This document shows positions 53,497 to 62,308 of a stretch of DNA of 64,000 bases, in pieces. The notes under the pieces were generated by a model, which worked only from the letters and a program-made list of their open reading frames with translations, ran no database searches and was not told the origin of the DNA. Numbering within the stretch: the stretch's first letter is position 1; each line of letters opens with the position of its first letter. Source of the stretch: Streptomyces alanosinicus (GTDB taxonomy: Bacteria; Actinomycetota; Actinomycetes; Streptomycetales; Streptomycetaceae); the NCBI RefSeq assembly GCF_014650595.1, contig NZ_BMVG01000017.1:1-64000 (forward strand). Direction: 5' to 3'. Position numbers and translations under genes: made by a program.

Positions 53497-55712
53497 CCGC
53501 AGCCGACCGGCTCTACGCCCAGCTCCCCGCCGCGATCCGGGTGAGCGATGCCGAGGCGGGCGAACCACTGCGGGCGCTGCTCAGCATCATCGGCGAGCAG
53601 GCGGACGCGCTCGCCGCAGACATGGCCCGCGGCTACGACAACCTGTTCATCGAGACGTGCGAGGACTGGGTCGTCCCCTACCTCGCCGAACTCATCGGCG
53701 CCGTCCCGCTGTACGACGCCGCCCGGTCCCAGGACGACGCCACCGCGCTGATCGAGTTCGAGGACCTGCGCGGCCCGCGCCTGCTGCCGCCCGCCGGGGC
53801 GAGCGCCCGCGCGGACATCGCCCGCACCATCGCCCTGCGCCGCCGCAAGGGAACGGTCTTCGGCATCGCGGACATCGCCCACTACGCGTCGGGCTTCCCG
53901 GTGCACCTGGTCGAGGGGCTCGCCCGGACCGGCTGGACACAGCACCTGCGGCACTCGCGGCCCGACCTCGGCACCGCCCGGCCCACCACCCGGCTCGACA
54001 GCAGCCTGACCGGCACCCCGTTCGACCGCACCAGCCGGTTCGCCGACGTCCGCCGCCCGGACGGCCCGCGGGGCTGGTACCACCCGGCCCACGTGACGAT
54101 CGCCGTCCACCGGCAGCGTGCGGTGGCCCATCGCCGGGTGATGGCGAGCCCGGCGGACCGCCCCTGGCGCTTCCGGCTCGACCCGCTCGGCCTGGACCGA
54201 CCGCTGTTCACCCCAGGCAGCCGCGATGCCGAGCTGCCACCGCAGCTCCAGGCCGCGGCAGTACCGGCCCCCTTGGCCCCGGCGCTGTTCGAGACCGATC
54301 TGCTGGCGCACCGTCAGGCGCCACTCCTGCCGCCCGCCGACGCCCGTCCTGCGCACACAGTGCTGTACGGCGCAGTGGGCGAGGAACCGGGCGCCCCGGC
54401 GGCGAGCCTGGGCGTCTGGCTGGACAAACTGTTCGTCACGCCCGCCGCCGACGAGACCGCCCCCGACACGGCGTACGCGGCCCAGGTGGTCAGCCGCCGG
54501 CTCGCCCCGTGGCCCGCCGCCCGGCCCACCGGGCGGGTGCTCGCCGTCGACGTCCGCCACGGCCGGGTGGCGGTGGGCGACCAGCTGGCACTGCCGTCCG
54601 AGCTGCGCGCCTCGTTCTTCCACGGCGCGGCCGGAACGATCGGTGGCGGCAACTACGACCGGTCGGGCTGGCTGGTCGGGACCGCGCCCGACCAGGTGAT
54701 CACCGTGGCCGCCCAGGGCGCCGACCGCACCGCGCTGACCGACGCTCTGACCGACTGGGCCGCGAGCACGGCCCGGCACACCCTCGTCCGGCTCCTGGAC
54801 AGCGAGACCTACCGGCTTCCGGGCGACCTCGCGCTCGCCGGACGCACCCTGGTGATCGAGGCCGCGGACCTCGAGCGCCCGGTGCTCCGCCCGGTCACAC
54901 AGGATGCCGTACTGACCGTGGACGGCGACGGCTCGCTGACCCTGTCCGGTGTCGCCCTGGACGGCCGGATCACCACCGGGGCCGAACTCGCGCGACTGCG
55001 GCTGCTGCACTGCACCCTGCCTCCGGGCGGAGCACACGATGCCACCGGTGCCCCGCTGGCGGACGGGCCGAGCATCAGGGTCTCCGGGCCGTCGCCGCGG
55101 CTGCGTGTCCAGCTCGCCTTCAGCATCCTCGGCGAGATCGTGCTGGACGCGGCCGCCGACGAGATCCTTCTGCTCGACTCGGTGCTCTCGCGCGGCACCG
55201 GCACCGACACGCTGGGCGGCCCGGCAGCACCGGAGACCGGTCTGCGCGCCGAGCGCAGCACCTTCCTCGGCGAGGTCTCCGCCCGAACCGTGGAGGCGAG
55301 CGAGTGCCTGTTCGGTGACCGGGTGATGGCTGCCCGCACCCAGCAGGGCTGCCTGCGCTACTGCTACGTCGCGCCCGACGGCAGCCGTACCCCGCGCCGG
55401 TTCGCCTGCCAGCCCGAGCTCGCGGTGGCCCGAGCGCTCGCCGGGATGACCGACCTCGCTGCCCGGGCCGCCTCGGCCGCGGCCGAACGCCGCCGGGTCC
55501 GGCCGGTGTTCGTCTCCCGCCGGTACGGCGACCCGGGCTTCGCCCAACTCGGGCCGTCCTGCCCGGCCGAGATCGCCACCGGCGCCGAGGACGGCAGCGA
55601 GATCGGCGCATACGGACACGTCAAGCAGGCCCAGCGGCTGGACAATCTCCGCCGTCGGCTCGACGAGTACCTCCCCGCGGGGATCACAGCGGGCACCAGC
55701 CTCATCAACTGA
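53493..55712 (+). CDS. Phage tail protein I-like baseplate wedge protein
   Basis: 739 residues, ATGA overlap. The first 130 residues are tail protein I-like: RLYAQLPAAIRVSDAEAGEP, RGYDNLFIETCEDWVVPYLAELIG, then ARTIALRRRKGTVFGIADIA. The rest is a long beta-rich extension, including a possible beta-helix (LSGVALDGRITTGAELARLR; LAFSILGEIVLDAAADEILL). In Afp/PVC the equivalent (Afp12) links baseplate and fibres. There is a gap of 32 bases with GAAGGAG before the next gene. Confidence 0.85.
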   Translation: MTAADRLYAQLPAAIRVSDAEAGEPLRALLSIIGEQADALAADMARGYDNLFIETCEDWVVPYLAELIGAVPLYDAARSQDDATALIEFEDLRGPRLLPPAGASARADIARTIALRRRKGTVFGIADIAHYASGFPVHLVEGLARTGWTQHLRHSRPDLGTARPTTRLDSSLTGTPFDRTSRFADVRRPDGPRGWYHPAHVTIAVHRQRAVAHRRVMASPADRPWRFRLDPLGLDRPLFTPGSRDAELPPQLQAAAVPAPLAPALFETDLLAHRQAPLLPPADARPAHTVLYGAVGEEPGAPAASLGVWLDKLFVTPAADETAPDTAYAAQVVSRRLAPWPAARPTGRVLAVDVRHGRVAVGDQLALPSELRASFFHGAAGTIGGGNYDRSGWLVGTAPDQVITVAAQGADRTALTDALTDWAASTARHTLVRLLDSETYRLPGDLALAGRTLVIEAADLERPVLRPVTQDAVLTVDGDGSLTLSGVALDGRITTGAELARLRLLHCTLPPGGAHDATGAPLADGPSIRVSGPSPRLRVQLAFSILGEIVLDAAADEILLLDSVLSRGTGTDTLGGPAAPETGLRAERSTFLGEVSARTVEASECLFGDRVMAARTQQGCLRYCYVAPDGSRTPRRFACQPELAVARALAGMTDLAARAASAAAERRRVRPVFVSRRYGDPGFAQLGPSCPAEIATGAEDGSEIGAYGHVKQAQRLDNLRRRLDEYLPAGITAGTSLIN

Positions 55713-55744
55713 ACCACGTCTGAGCACACCCGAAGGAGCAGCGC

Positions 55745-58700
55745 ATGCCGGGGGACTACACCCGCCTCAGCTACGACCCGGTGGACGACTTCAACCGCCC
55801 CAGGACGCAGCAGGGCCGCGTGCTGCTGGACGCCGACCTCAACGAGCTCGCGGATGCGGTCGACCACCGGCTGCGCGCGCTCGCCCTGGACGTCCTCGGC
55901 CCGTGCACAGCCCCGCTCGACCTCGATGCGGGCGCCACGCCGGGCGCCACCGGTTTCCGGATCGCCGCCGCCGGCGCGTCCTTCACCATCGGACTCGGCC
56001 GTCTCTACGTCCACGGCCTGGAGCTGGACAACCACGGCAGCAGCCCCTGGCACGTCGAGCGCGGGCTGCAGGACCTGCGCGGCGACGCGCCCGTTCCCTA
56101 CGAGAAGCAGCCCTACTACCCGAACCCGCCCGCGGTGGGCGCCGGACGGTACCTGGTGTACGTCGACGCGTGGGAGCGGGAGGTCACCGCGGTCGAGGAC
56201 GCGGGTCTCACCGACCCCGCGGTCGGGGTGGACACCGCGGCACGCATGCAAACGGTCTGGCAGGTGAAGCTGCTCGCCGCCGGCTCCCGTGACCTCAGGT
56301 GCAGCACGCCGAACGAGAAGGTGCCGGGCTGGGCGGCGGCGACCGCCCCCTCGGCCGGCCGGCTCACCACCGCCGAGGTCGGCGTGCCGGCCGACACCGA
56401 TCCGTGCAGCGTGCCGCCGGACAGCGGCTACCGGGGCTGGGACAACCGGCTGTACCGGGTGGAGGTGCACGACGGCGGGACGCTCGCCCAGGCCACCTTC
56501 AAATGGTCGCGGACCAACGCGAGCGTGGCGACGGCCGTCCTCGGCGTGGACACGACCGGCACCGTCCTCTCCGTCGCTCGCACCGGGCGCGACGACGTCG
56601 AGAGACTGCGCGAGGGTGCCTGGGTGGAGGTGGTGGACGAGGAGCACGAGCTGCTGGGAAAGCCGGGCTTCCTGGCCCAGGTGATGACCGTCGACCGGGT
56701 CGACGACATGACCCAGGAGGTGACCCTGTCGGCCGCACTGCCCACCGCCTTCCTGCCGGTGACGCCCGGCAGACGGACCCGGCTGCGTCAGTGGGACCAG
56801 GCCGGCACGGTCGGCACGCTCAAAGTCGCCGACAGCACCGGCGGCCTGGTCCTGGAGGACGGCGTCCAGGTCGCCTTCTCCGACGCCCCGGCGGGCGGCC
56901 TGCTGCGCACCGGAGACCACTGGACGTTCACCGCCCGCTCGGCCGACGGCCGGATCGAGCACCTCGACAAGGCGCCGCCCCAGGGCCCCAAGCACTTCTA
57001 CGGCCGGCTGGCCGTGATCGACCTCGCGGGCGGCTCGGTGAGCGACTGCCGGACGATCTGGCCGCCGGTGCGAGAGGGCGGTGGGTGCGGCGACTGCACG
57101 GTGTGCGTGACGCCGGAGTCGCACGCCTCCGGGAAGCTGACCATCCAGAAGGCGGTGGACCGAGTCGCGGCCACCGGCGGCCGGGTCTGTCTGCAGACCG
57201 GGCGGTACCGGCTGCGTGAAACGGTGGCGGTCACCTCCGGCCGGTCGGTAACCATCTCCGGCCACGGCTGGCAGACGGTCCTCGAATACCCCGGTACCGG
57301 ACCCGCGCTGAGGCTGGACGGCTGTCAGGGCGTGGTGATCAGTGACCTGTCGATCGTCATGGGGGCGGCGGAGCAGGGACAGGACGAGATGCCCGTGGGC
57401 ATCGCGGTGACCCGCTCGATCGGCCTCGAGGTGGTGCGGTGCGGGATTGTCCACTCCGGTCTGCTCGGGGAACTGGGCTGGTTCGCCTCGGCCGGTGAGG
57501 CGACGGCCGACGACACCGGTGCACGGGACCTGGTCTCGCTGGCCGAGGCCGACCTGTCCCCAGGCGTGGCGCTGGCACTGGGCGGGGCGGTCGGATCTCT
57601 CGCGGTACGCGACTGCGTGCTGGTCGCCGGGATCGGTGTCGCGCCGCTGGACCTGTTCGGCTCCGATACCCGGGGCCTGCTGCTCGGCGGCTTCGAACTC
57701 GCCGACTCGGTCGTGGTCGGCGCACTGGCCGGCGTGTATGCCGACGAATCGGTGAGTACCGCGCTGGGGGTGGTCATCCGGGACTCGGTGGTTTCGGGGG
57801 CGCGGTATCCGGCCCTGCTCTGGGAAGCGGCAGCCACGGCCGGGGGAACGCTCACGGTACGCGGATGCCTGCTCAGGGGCAGGCCCGCCGGGGCATGGAT
57901 CGGGTCCTCGGGTGCTGATCTCCTCGACTCGCAGATCGTGGGCTTGCCCAGCGGTACCGAGCAGTCCACGGACGGGTCCGGCGTGCTGCTCAACGCTGGC
58001 AGGCTCACCGGGGTGTTGTCCGACGTCCGGGTAGGCGGTTGCGTCATCCGGGCCGCCGGCTACGGCGTCCTGTTGCAGGGAACCCAACAGGACGTGGACA
58101 TCAGTGGCTGTAGGGTGGACGGCGCCCAGGGTGGCATCGCCATGGAGAACAGCACGGCCGACGGCGTGCGGATCGTGGTCCGGGACAACGACATCCGCTC
58201 GACCTCGGGATCCCGTGAGCGCCTGGTGCGGTACGTGGGCATCAAACTGGTACGGGTCAGCGATGGCGAGGTCCGAGGCAACCTGGTGCACGACATCGGG
58301 GCCCGCGACAAGCTGCTCACGGGCATCTCCGTCGAGGACTGCGATGCGCTGATCGTGCGCGAGAACACCATCACCGGCCTGGCGTCGGCGGAGGGCCGGG
58401 CGCAGACCATCGGCATCGCGGCGCAGCCCTGGCACCGGAGACTGGACATCGTCGACAACGTGATCGACGGCAGTCCCGAGCCGGCCGACAGCGTCGGAAT
58501 CTCCCGGGCGGCCTGGGCGATCATGCTGAGGGCATTGGAGCCGGCTACCGCAGCACGGCCGACAAGGATCCCCGGGGCCGTCGTGCACGAGTTCGAGGCG
58601 GCGTCCCCGGTCCATTACGTCGAGCTACCGGAGGGCGTCGTCCGCGTCACCCCGTCGCGGGTGTTCGGCGCCCGGCCCGCCGCGACCCCCGCGACCACGA

Positions 58701-59038
58701 TCCGGGGCAACCAGATCGAGGCGGCGGGAATCACCGAAGTGGTCGTCTTCGCCCTCGCCGGGCCGCTGCTGTTCAGCGACAACCGGGTGCGGCGGACGGG
58801 CGCGGACGACACCGACGCAGCACCCGCCATCGTCGCCGGAAGCGTCGAATCCCTGGTGGCCTCCGCCAATCACATCGGGTCGGGTGGTGTGCCGATGCAA
58901 GTGGAGGTCCGGCAAACGGACCGCAACCACGAGGGCCAGCCTGCCGCGGCTGTCGTGGGGAACGTGACCAACGGCGCGATCGAGCTCAACGGGTCACAGT
59001 CCGCCTGGTGGTGGGAACGGCTGAACGTCGTGCTGTAA
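55745..59038 (+). CDS. DUF6519 beta-helix protein, candidate tail fibre/baseplate periphery
   Basis: 1097 residues; ATG with CGAAGGAG. N-terminal DUF6519 region: DYTRLSYDPVDDFNRPRTQQ, GRVLLDADLNELADAVDHRL and FTIGLGRLYVHGLELDNHG. In the middle CGDCTVCVTPESHASGKLTI introduces a right-handed beta-helix with parallel repeats (ISGHGWQTVLEYPGTGPALR; IVVRDNDIRSTSGSRERLVR; LLFSDNRVRRTGADDTDAAP) running to the C-terminus. Its size, position and fold fit a peripheral baseplate or fibre protein, which might recognise a surface or, in intracellular systems, a membrane. Function unproven. Confidence 0.8.
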   Translation: MPGDYTRLSYDPVDDFNRPRTQQGRVLLDADLNELADAVDHRLRALALDVLGPCTAPLDLDAGATPGATGFRIAAAGASFTIGLGRLYVHGLELDNHGSSPWHVERGLQDLRGDAPVPYEKQPYYPNPPAVGAGRYLVYVDAWEREVTAVEDAGLTDPAVGVDTAARMQTVWQVKLLAAGSRDLRCSTPNEKVPGWAAATAPSAGRLTTAEVGVPADTDPCSVPPDSGYRGWDNRLYRVEVHDGGTLAQATFKWSRTNASVATAVLGVDTTGTVLSVARTGRDDVERLREGAWVEVVDEEHELLGKPGFLAQVMTVDRVDDMTQEVTLSAALPTAFLPVTPGRRTRLRQWDQAGTVGTLKVADSTGGLVLEDGVQVAFSDAPAGGLLRTGDHWTFTARSADGRIEHLDKAPPQGPKHFYGRLAVIDLAGGSVSDCRTIWPPVREGGGCGDCTVCVTPESHASGKLTIQKAVDRVAATGGRVCLQTGRYRLRETVAVTSGRSVTISGHGWQTVLEYPGTGPALRLDGCQGVVISDLSIVMGAAEQGQDEMPVGIAVTRSIGLEVVRCGIVHSGLLGELGWFASAGEATADDTGARDLVSLAEADLSPGVALALGGAVGSLAVRDCVLVAGIGVAPLDLFGSDTRGLLLGGFELADSVVVGALAGVYADESVSTALGVVIRDSVVSGARYPALLWEAAATAGGTLTVRGCLLRGRPAGAWIGSSGADLLDSQIVGLPSGTEQSTDGSGVLLNAGRLTGVLSDVRVGGCVIRAAGYGVLLQGTQQDVDISGCRVDGAQGGIAMENSTADGVRIVVRDNDIRSTSGSRERLVRYVGIKLVRVSDGEVRGNLVHDIGARDKLLTGISVEDCDALIVRENTITGLASAEGRAQTIGIAAQPWHRRLDIVDNVIDGSPEPADSVGISRAAWAIMLRALEPATAARPTRIPGAVVHEFEAASPVHYVELPEGVVRVTPSRVFGARPAATPATTIRGNQIEAAGITEVVVFALAGPLLFSDNRVRRTGADDTDAAPAIVAGSVESLVASANHIGSGGVPMQVEVRQTDRNHEGQPAAAVVGNVTNGAIELNGSQSAWWWERLNVVL

Positions 59039-59078
59039 AACGAAGTATCCCGCCGGTTCGAGTATCTAGGAGCCAGAG

Positions 59079-59393
59079 TTGATCAGTGGAGCCGACCCGC
59101 GGGAGACGACCCTGCGGACCCTGCAGACCCTCGTCCACCAGGAGCTGAACGGTATCGACGACCTGGAGGCCCGGCGATCGGACGAACTGCGACAGCGGAT
59201 GCACCTGGCGCATGCCGTGATCGAGCACTCGCCGTCGGATTCGCCAACCCACGACGCTGCCACCGGCGCCCGACAGGCGAGCGAAGAACAGCTCGAGGAG
59301 GTCGGACGGCTTGCCGCTGCCCGGCGCCAGGCACTGGTCCGGGCCCTGTATGACCTGGAGGTGCTGCTCACCAGCAACGAACGGGGGTCCTGA
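59079..59393 (+). CDS. Small helical eCIS-terminal protein
   Basis: 104 residues from a TTG at 59079 with AGGAG upstream; a GTG three codons later is an alternative. It is almost wholly helical (LRTLQTLVHQELNGIDDLEA; EEVGRLAAARRQALVRALYD) with no Cys and no membrane segment. It is the last gene in the same direction as the eCIS operon, 40 bases after the fibre gene, so it is probably part of the unit. Function unknown. Confidence 0.6.
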   Translation: MISGADPRETTLRTLQTLVHQELNGIDDLEARRSDELRQRMHLAHAVIEHSPSDSPTHDAATGARQASEEQLEEVGRLAAARRQALVRALYDLEVLLTSNERGS

Positions 59394-59690
59394 GGGCATG
59401 GACGCGGTGCCGATTTCTCAGGCAGGAGAACCGACAGCACGTCACACCGCTGACCATCCCAGCCTTCGCCCGTGGGCTGAGGGTTCGCTCGTTGACCGGT
59501 CCGGCGGCCGGCATCTCCGGGTCGGCGACCACCGGCGCCGACCTGGAGATCCAGCCTGTTCCTCCCCGCACGTCCACTTCACCGCCGCCGCCCACTACTC
59601 GAACGGCCCAGTCACCCGGCGATGATCATTGACATCCCCCGTGGCCGCCCGCGATGGTCGGCACCAACGGGCCGACCGTGGGAGCCGCAG
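59394..59690. other. Intergenic region before the BTAD regulator
   Basis: About 300 bases. A plus-strand frame from 59398 to 59625 is open but lacks a ribosome site and shows no protein-like pattern. It may hold the regulator's promoter. No hairpin stands out. Confidence 0.4.
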
Positions 59691-60605
59691 ATGACTGGTC
59701 AGAGCGTGGCATCGACCGACCCGGAACAGGGCGCGGTTCTGCGACTACTCGGCACCTGGAAGTTGTCGGTGAACGGGCAACCGGCCGAACTGCCGGCTAC
59801 CGCACGTCGGATCATGACGCTGCTGGCTCTACAGGGGCCGCTCACTCGGTCCGCGGTTGCCTGCATACTCTGGCCGGAAGCCGATGAAGCCACTGCATCG
59901 TCCCGGCTTCGCACAGCGCTGTGGCGCTTGGCACAGGGATGCCGCCTGGTCGATATCCGGGCTGGGGAACTTGTGCTGGCCGCCTCCGTCTCGGTGGACG
60001 TCCGTCGCATGCTGCACACGGCCCGCACGCTGATGGATGCTACCCGGGGCAGAACGTCGACGGACCGATTGCCACACGATGCGGCGTCGGTCGACGTGTT
60101 CGAAGAGGATCTCCTCCCCGGCTGGTACGAAGACTGGCTGATGATCGAGCAGGAGCGGATTCGGCAGACCCGTCTTCACGCCCTCGAGGCCCTCTCCGAC
60201 CTGATGCTCCGGCAGATGCGATACGCCGAGGCCATCGACGCGGGCCTTGCCGCGGTTCGCGCCGAGCCACTGCGGGAGAGCGCACACCGAGCGGTGATCC
60301 GCGCCCACCTGGCCGAGGGCAATCTGGTTGATGCCATCCGCCAGTTCGAGGTGTGTCGACACGCTCTGCTCGAAGAGCTCGGTGTGGCGCCCAGCGCCGA
60401 GCTCGTGACTCTGCTCCCGGTCCACGTCATCTCCTGTGAGCAGGATGTCGCATGGGAAGGCGGCTCCCACAGCTGGACTTCGGCCTTCGGTCGAAGGGGC
60501 CCTGACGGTGGGGTGGATCAGGCGACCGGGCGTCGGCTACGAAGCCAACCAGACGGGAAAACACTCAATAGTCGGCATTCGGATGTGGGAACACGATCGT
60601 ACTGA
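59691..60605 (+). CDS. BTAD-domain (SARP-like) transcriptional regulator
   Basis: 304 residues from the ATG at 59691, which has GGGAG upstream; 23 more codons are open 5'. Residues 15-100 resemble an OmpR-type winged helix (LRLLGTWKLSVNGQPAELPA; WPEADEATASSRLRTALWRL). Residues 115-265 are the BTAD domain (PGWYEDWLMIEQERIRQTRL; ALSDLMLRQMRYAEAIDAGL; RQFEVCRHALLEELGVAPSA). The last 45 residues do not resemble the family and are low in structure. Its place right after the eCIS operon suggests control of the injection system, which is inference. Confidence 0.82.
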   Translation: MTGQSVASTDPEQGAVLRLLGTWKLSVNGQPAELPATARRIMTLLALQGPLTRSAVACILWPEADEATASSRLRTALWRLAQGCRLVDIRAGELVLAASVSVDVRRMLHTARTLMDATRGRTSTDRLPHDAASVDVFEEDLLPGWYEDWLMIEQERIRQTRLHALEALSDLMLRQMRYAEAIDAGLAAVRAEPLRESAHRAVIRAHLAEGNLVDAIRQFEVCRHALLEELGVAPSAELVTLLPVHVISCEQDVAWEGGSHSWTSAFGRRGPDGGVDQATGRRLRSQPDGKTLNSRHSDVGTRSY

Positions 60606-60611
60606 GACGAG

Positions 60612-61595
60612 CTATGTCTGCGCTTTGAGGATAGCCCGGAGAATGTCGTTGACGCCCTTCTCTCTGGAAAACATTCCCTGGTAGCGCCCGCAGCGGGTAA
60701 GTGCGACGAAAGCGTCCTCTGTGCTCAAAATTCTCTGTTCCCACGATTCCGACGTACCCGGTGTGGCGTCCACGTCCGCAGCCGCGCGTCGGAGCACCGG
60801 CTCGAACAGTTCATCAAGCCGTGCAACTGTGACCAGTCTCTGGTTTCCATGCACCTCAAATTCCTGGCCGACTTCCGCCGCCAGCAACCGCTCAGGAATG
60901 AAGCTATAGCGTTCATGGTCCGTCCGCAAAGACGCCGGCGGTTCCTGGGCCTGCCGATATTTGAGCATGGCCCGGTGATAGGCGCTCGCCAGATCCGGGC
61001 GAGCCAGCAGCTGGCCAAGAAGATCAGCGGGCGGAGCCCACCCGCGGTAGACGCCCGGACCACTGTCGCCCATTGTGGCCAAGAAGACGATCGCCTTGGG
61101 TCGTTGCAGTCTTGCGGCACCAGCGCACAACACCAGCAAGCGTGATTCCCACCAAGCCGTCCCGTCTTCGATGTCCACAACCGCTACTTCATTCCGAGTG
61201 GCATTTCTTAATGTTTCAATTATCTCCGCCGTGCTGCTGTCAATCAGTGCAATACCGGGCAGGAGGCCCATGGACGGGGAGACGGCGACTTCCCGCACTT
61301 CATGCCGGGCCTCGGGAAACTGTAGACGCAAGCCGAATGCTTGGACTGAACTCGCCGTGCCCAGGACCACGAGAAATATCGGAATCAATGCAAGTATCAG
61401 AATTCCAATGAGGACAAGGTTTTCATGTTTATCACTCGGCCACCCGGCGGTTGCCCGCAGGACAGCCGCCACGGCGAGCAGGCAAACCAAGATCACGGCC
61501 GCTGCTATCAGGGCAGACCTGGCACTCCCAGGCCAGAAAAGGCCACTTGACTTGTCCACCCTTCTGACTATGAGACGGAGAACGGTTCCCGTCAA
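60612..61595 (-). CDS. Two-TM membrane protein, unknown function
   Basis: 327 residues if the TTG at 61595 is used; a GTG a dozen codons in would also serve, and neither has a strong ribosome site. Two membrane segments (ALIAAAVILVCLLAVAAVLR and LVLIGILILALIPIFLVVLG) lie near the N-terminus. The remaining 240 residues are a soluble domain that contains NEVAVVDIEDGTAWWESRLL and FLATMGDSGPGVYRGWAPP, with an Asp-Ile-Glu-Asp element. It converges on the BTAD gene, six bases apart. Membrane proteins near eCIS loci can anchor the particle; here that is only a possibility. Confidence 0.6.
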   Translation of the reverse strand: MTGTVLRLIVRRVDKSSGLFWPGSARSALIAAAVILVCLLAVAAVLRATAGWPSDKHENLVLIGILILALIPIFLVVLGTASSVQAFGLRLQFPEARHEVREVAVSPSMGLLPGIALIDSSTAEIIETLRNATRNEVAVVDIEDGTAWWESRLLVLCAGAARLQRPKAIVFLATMGDSGPGVYRGWAPPADLLGQLLARPDLASAYHRAMLKYRQAQEPPASLRTDHERYSFIPERLLAAEVGQEFEVHGNQRLVTVARLDELFEPVLRRAAADVDATPGTSESWEQRILSTEDAFVALTRCGRYQGMFSREKGVNDILRAILKAQT

Positions 61596-61765
61596 TCCGA
61601 AGGCAGCCGATCACGTTTGGGCAGGCGAAGAAAAACGGGAAAGTGACGCGAGCGCGGACCAGGGAAAACGACACCACAGAGTCTGCGGATCTGGAGCGAT
61701 CCTCCCGTCGGGACGTCGGATGTCACGCGGCACTTCGTTGAACACCGAAATCGCAGAACCGGCCA

Positions 61766-62283
61766 TCACACGTAGTGACTGAGGTAGTGGAAGGCGTGCG
61801 ACGAAACGCCGTGCTGGAAGTACACAGTCCAGCCCCGCAGCCAGAAGCCCAGGAAGGTGAAGCCCTCGTCGAGATGGACGATGTCCGTCTTCTCCTCCGA
61901 CAGGCGCAGGCCCACTGGGGAGAGCACCTCTGCGACCTTCTCCCGGACCCCTTCAGCGTGCGCTTTGGCCCCGGCGACCATCACCACGAAGTCGTCGGGG
62001 TACCGCACCAGGCGGTATGTCGCTCCTCCGCGACGGCGGTGCCGGATCCGCGCGTTGCTGTTGTTCCCGGCCGCCTTCCACTGCTCGGCGAAGAACTCGT
62101 CGAGCACGGACAAGGCGATGTTGGCCAGCAGCGGCGAGAGAATGCCGCCCTACCAGACCCAGGACGTACTTGTCTCCGACGCGGTCGCGCACCCGGCCCG
62201 TGAAGGCGGTGTGGTCGATCTCGTCGAAGCACGCCGTGATGTCCGCCTCCAGGACCCAGTGATTCCCAATGTGGATTGTCAAG
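61766..62283 (-). pseudogene. Group II intron reverse transcriptase remnant
   Basis: On the minus strand the 5' part reads HWVLEADITACFDEIDHTAF, TGRVRDRVGDKYVLGLV, a piece of the RT palm. The 3' part after a deletion and frameshift reads GGILSPLLANIALSVLDEFF and YPDDFVVMVAGAKAHAEGVR (the YxDD motif), then LSEEKTDIVHLDEGFTFLGFWL, ending at 61766. About 40 residues between the two parts are missing, and the maturase C-terminus is incomplete. Its 5' side stops at the edge of the IS110-type sequence. Confidence 0.75.
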
Positions 62284-62308
62284 CCTGATGTGACGCCTGG
62301 TGTGGTGG

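Larger units (their letters stand above)
34141..59393 (+). other. eCIS operon (17 genes, contractile injection system)
   Basis: A continuous set of plus-strand genes encoding a phage-tail-like contractile particle of the eCIS type found in Streptomyces. Sheath, tube, DUF4255 cap, AAA+ ATPase, DUF4157 protein, LysM-like hub, spike, gp25, baseplate wedge proteins and a fibre candidate are all present. There are no capsid, portal, terminase or lysis genes, so it is not a prophage. Twelve or more junctions are four-base ATGA or GTGA overlaps, which implies one polycistronic unit with coupled translation. The promoter probably lies in the 160 bases before 34141. Confidence 0.92.

Noticed and set aside
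34141..59393. Prophage interpretation of the tail genes
   Set aside because: Sheath, tube and baseplate genes are present, but no capsid, portal, terminase, holin or endolysin gene is found. DUF4255, AAA+ and DUF4157 genes are typical of eCIS.
59398..59625. Short plus-strand frame between the eCIS operon and BTAD gene
   Set aside because: No ribosome site and a low-complexity His/Arg-rich translation.
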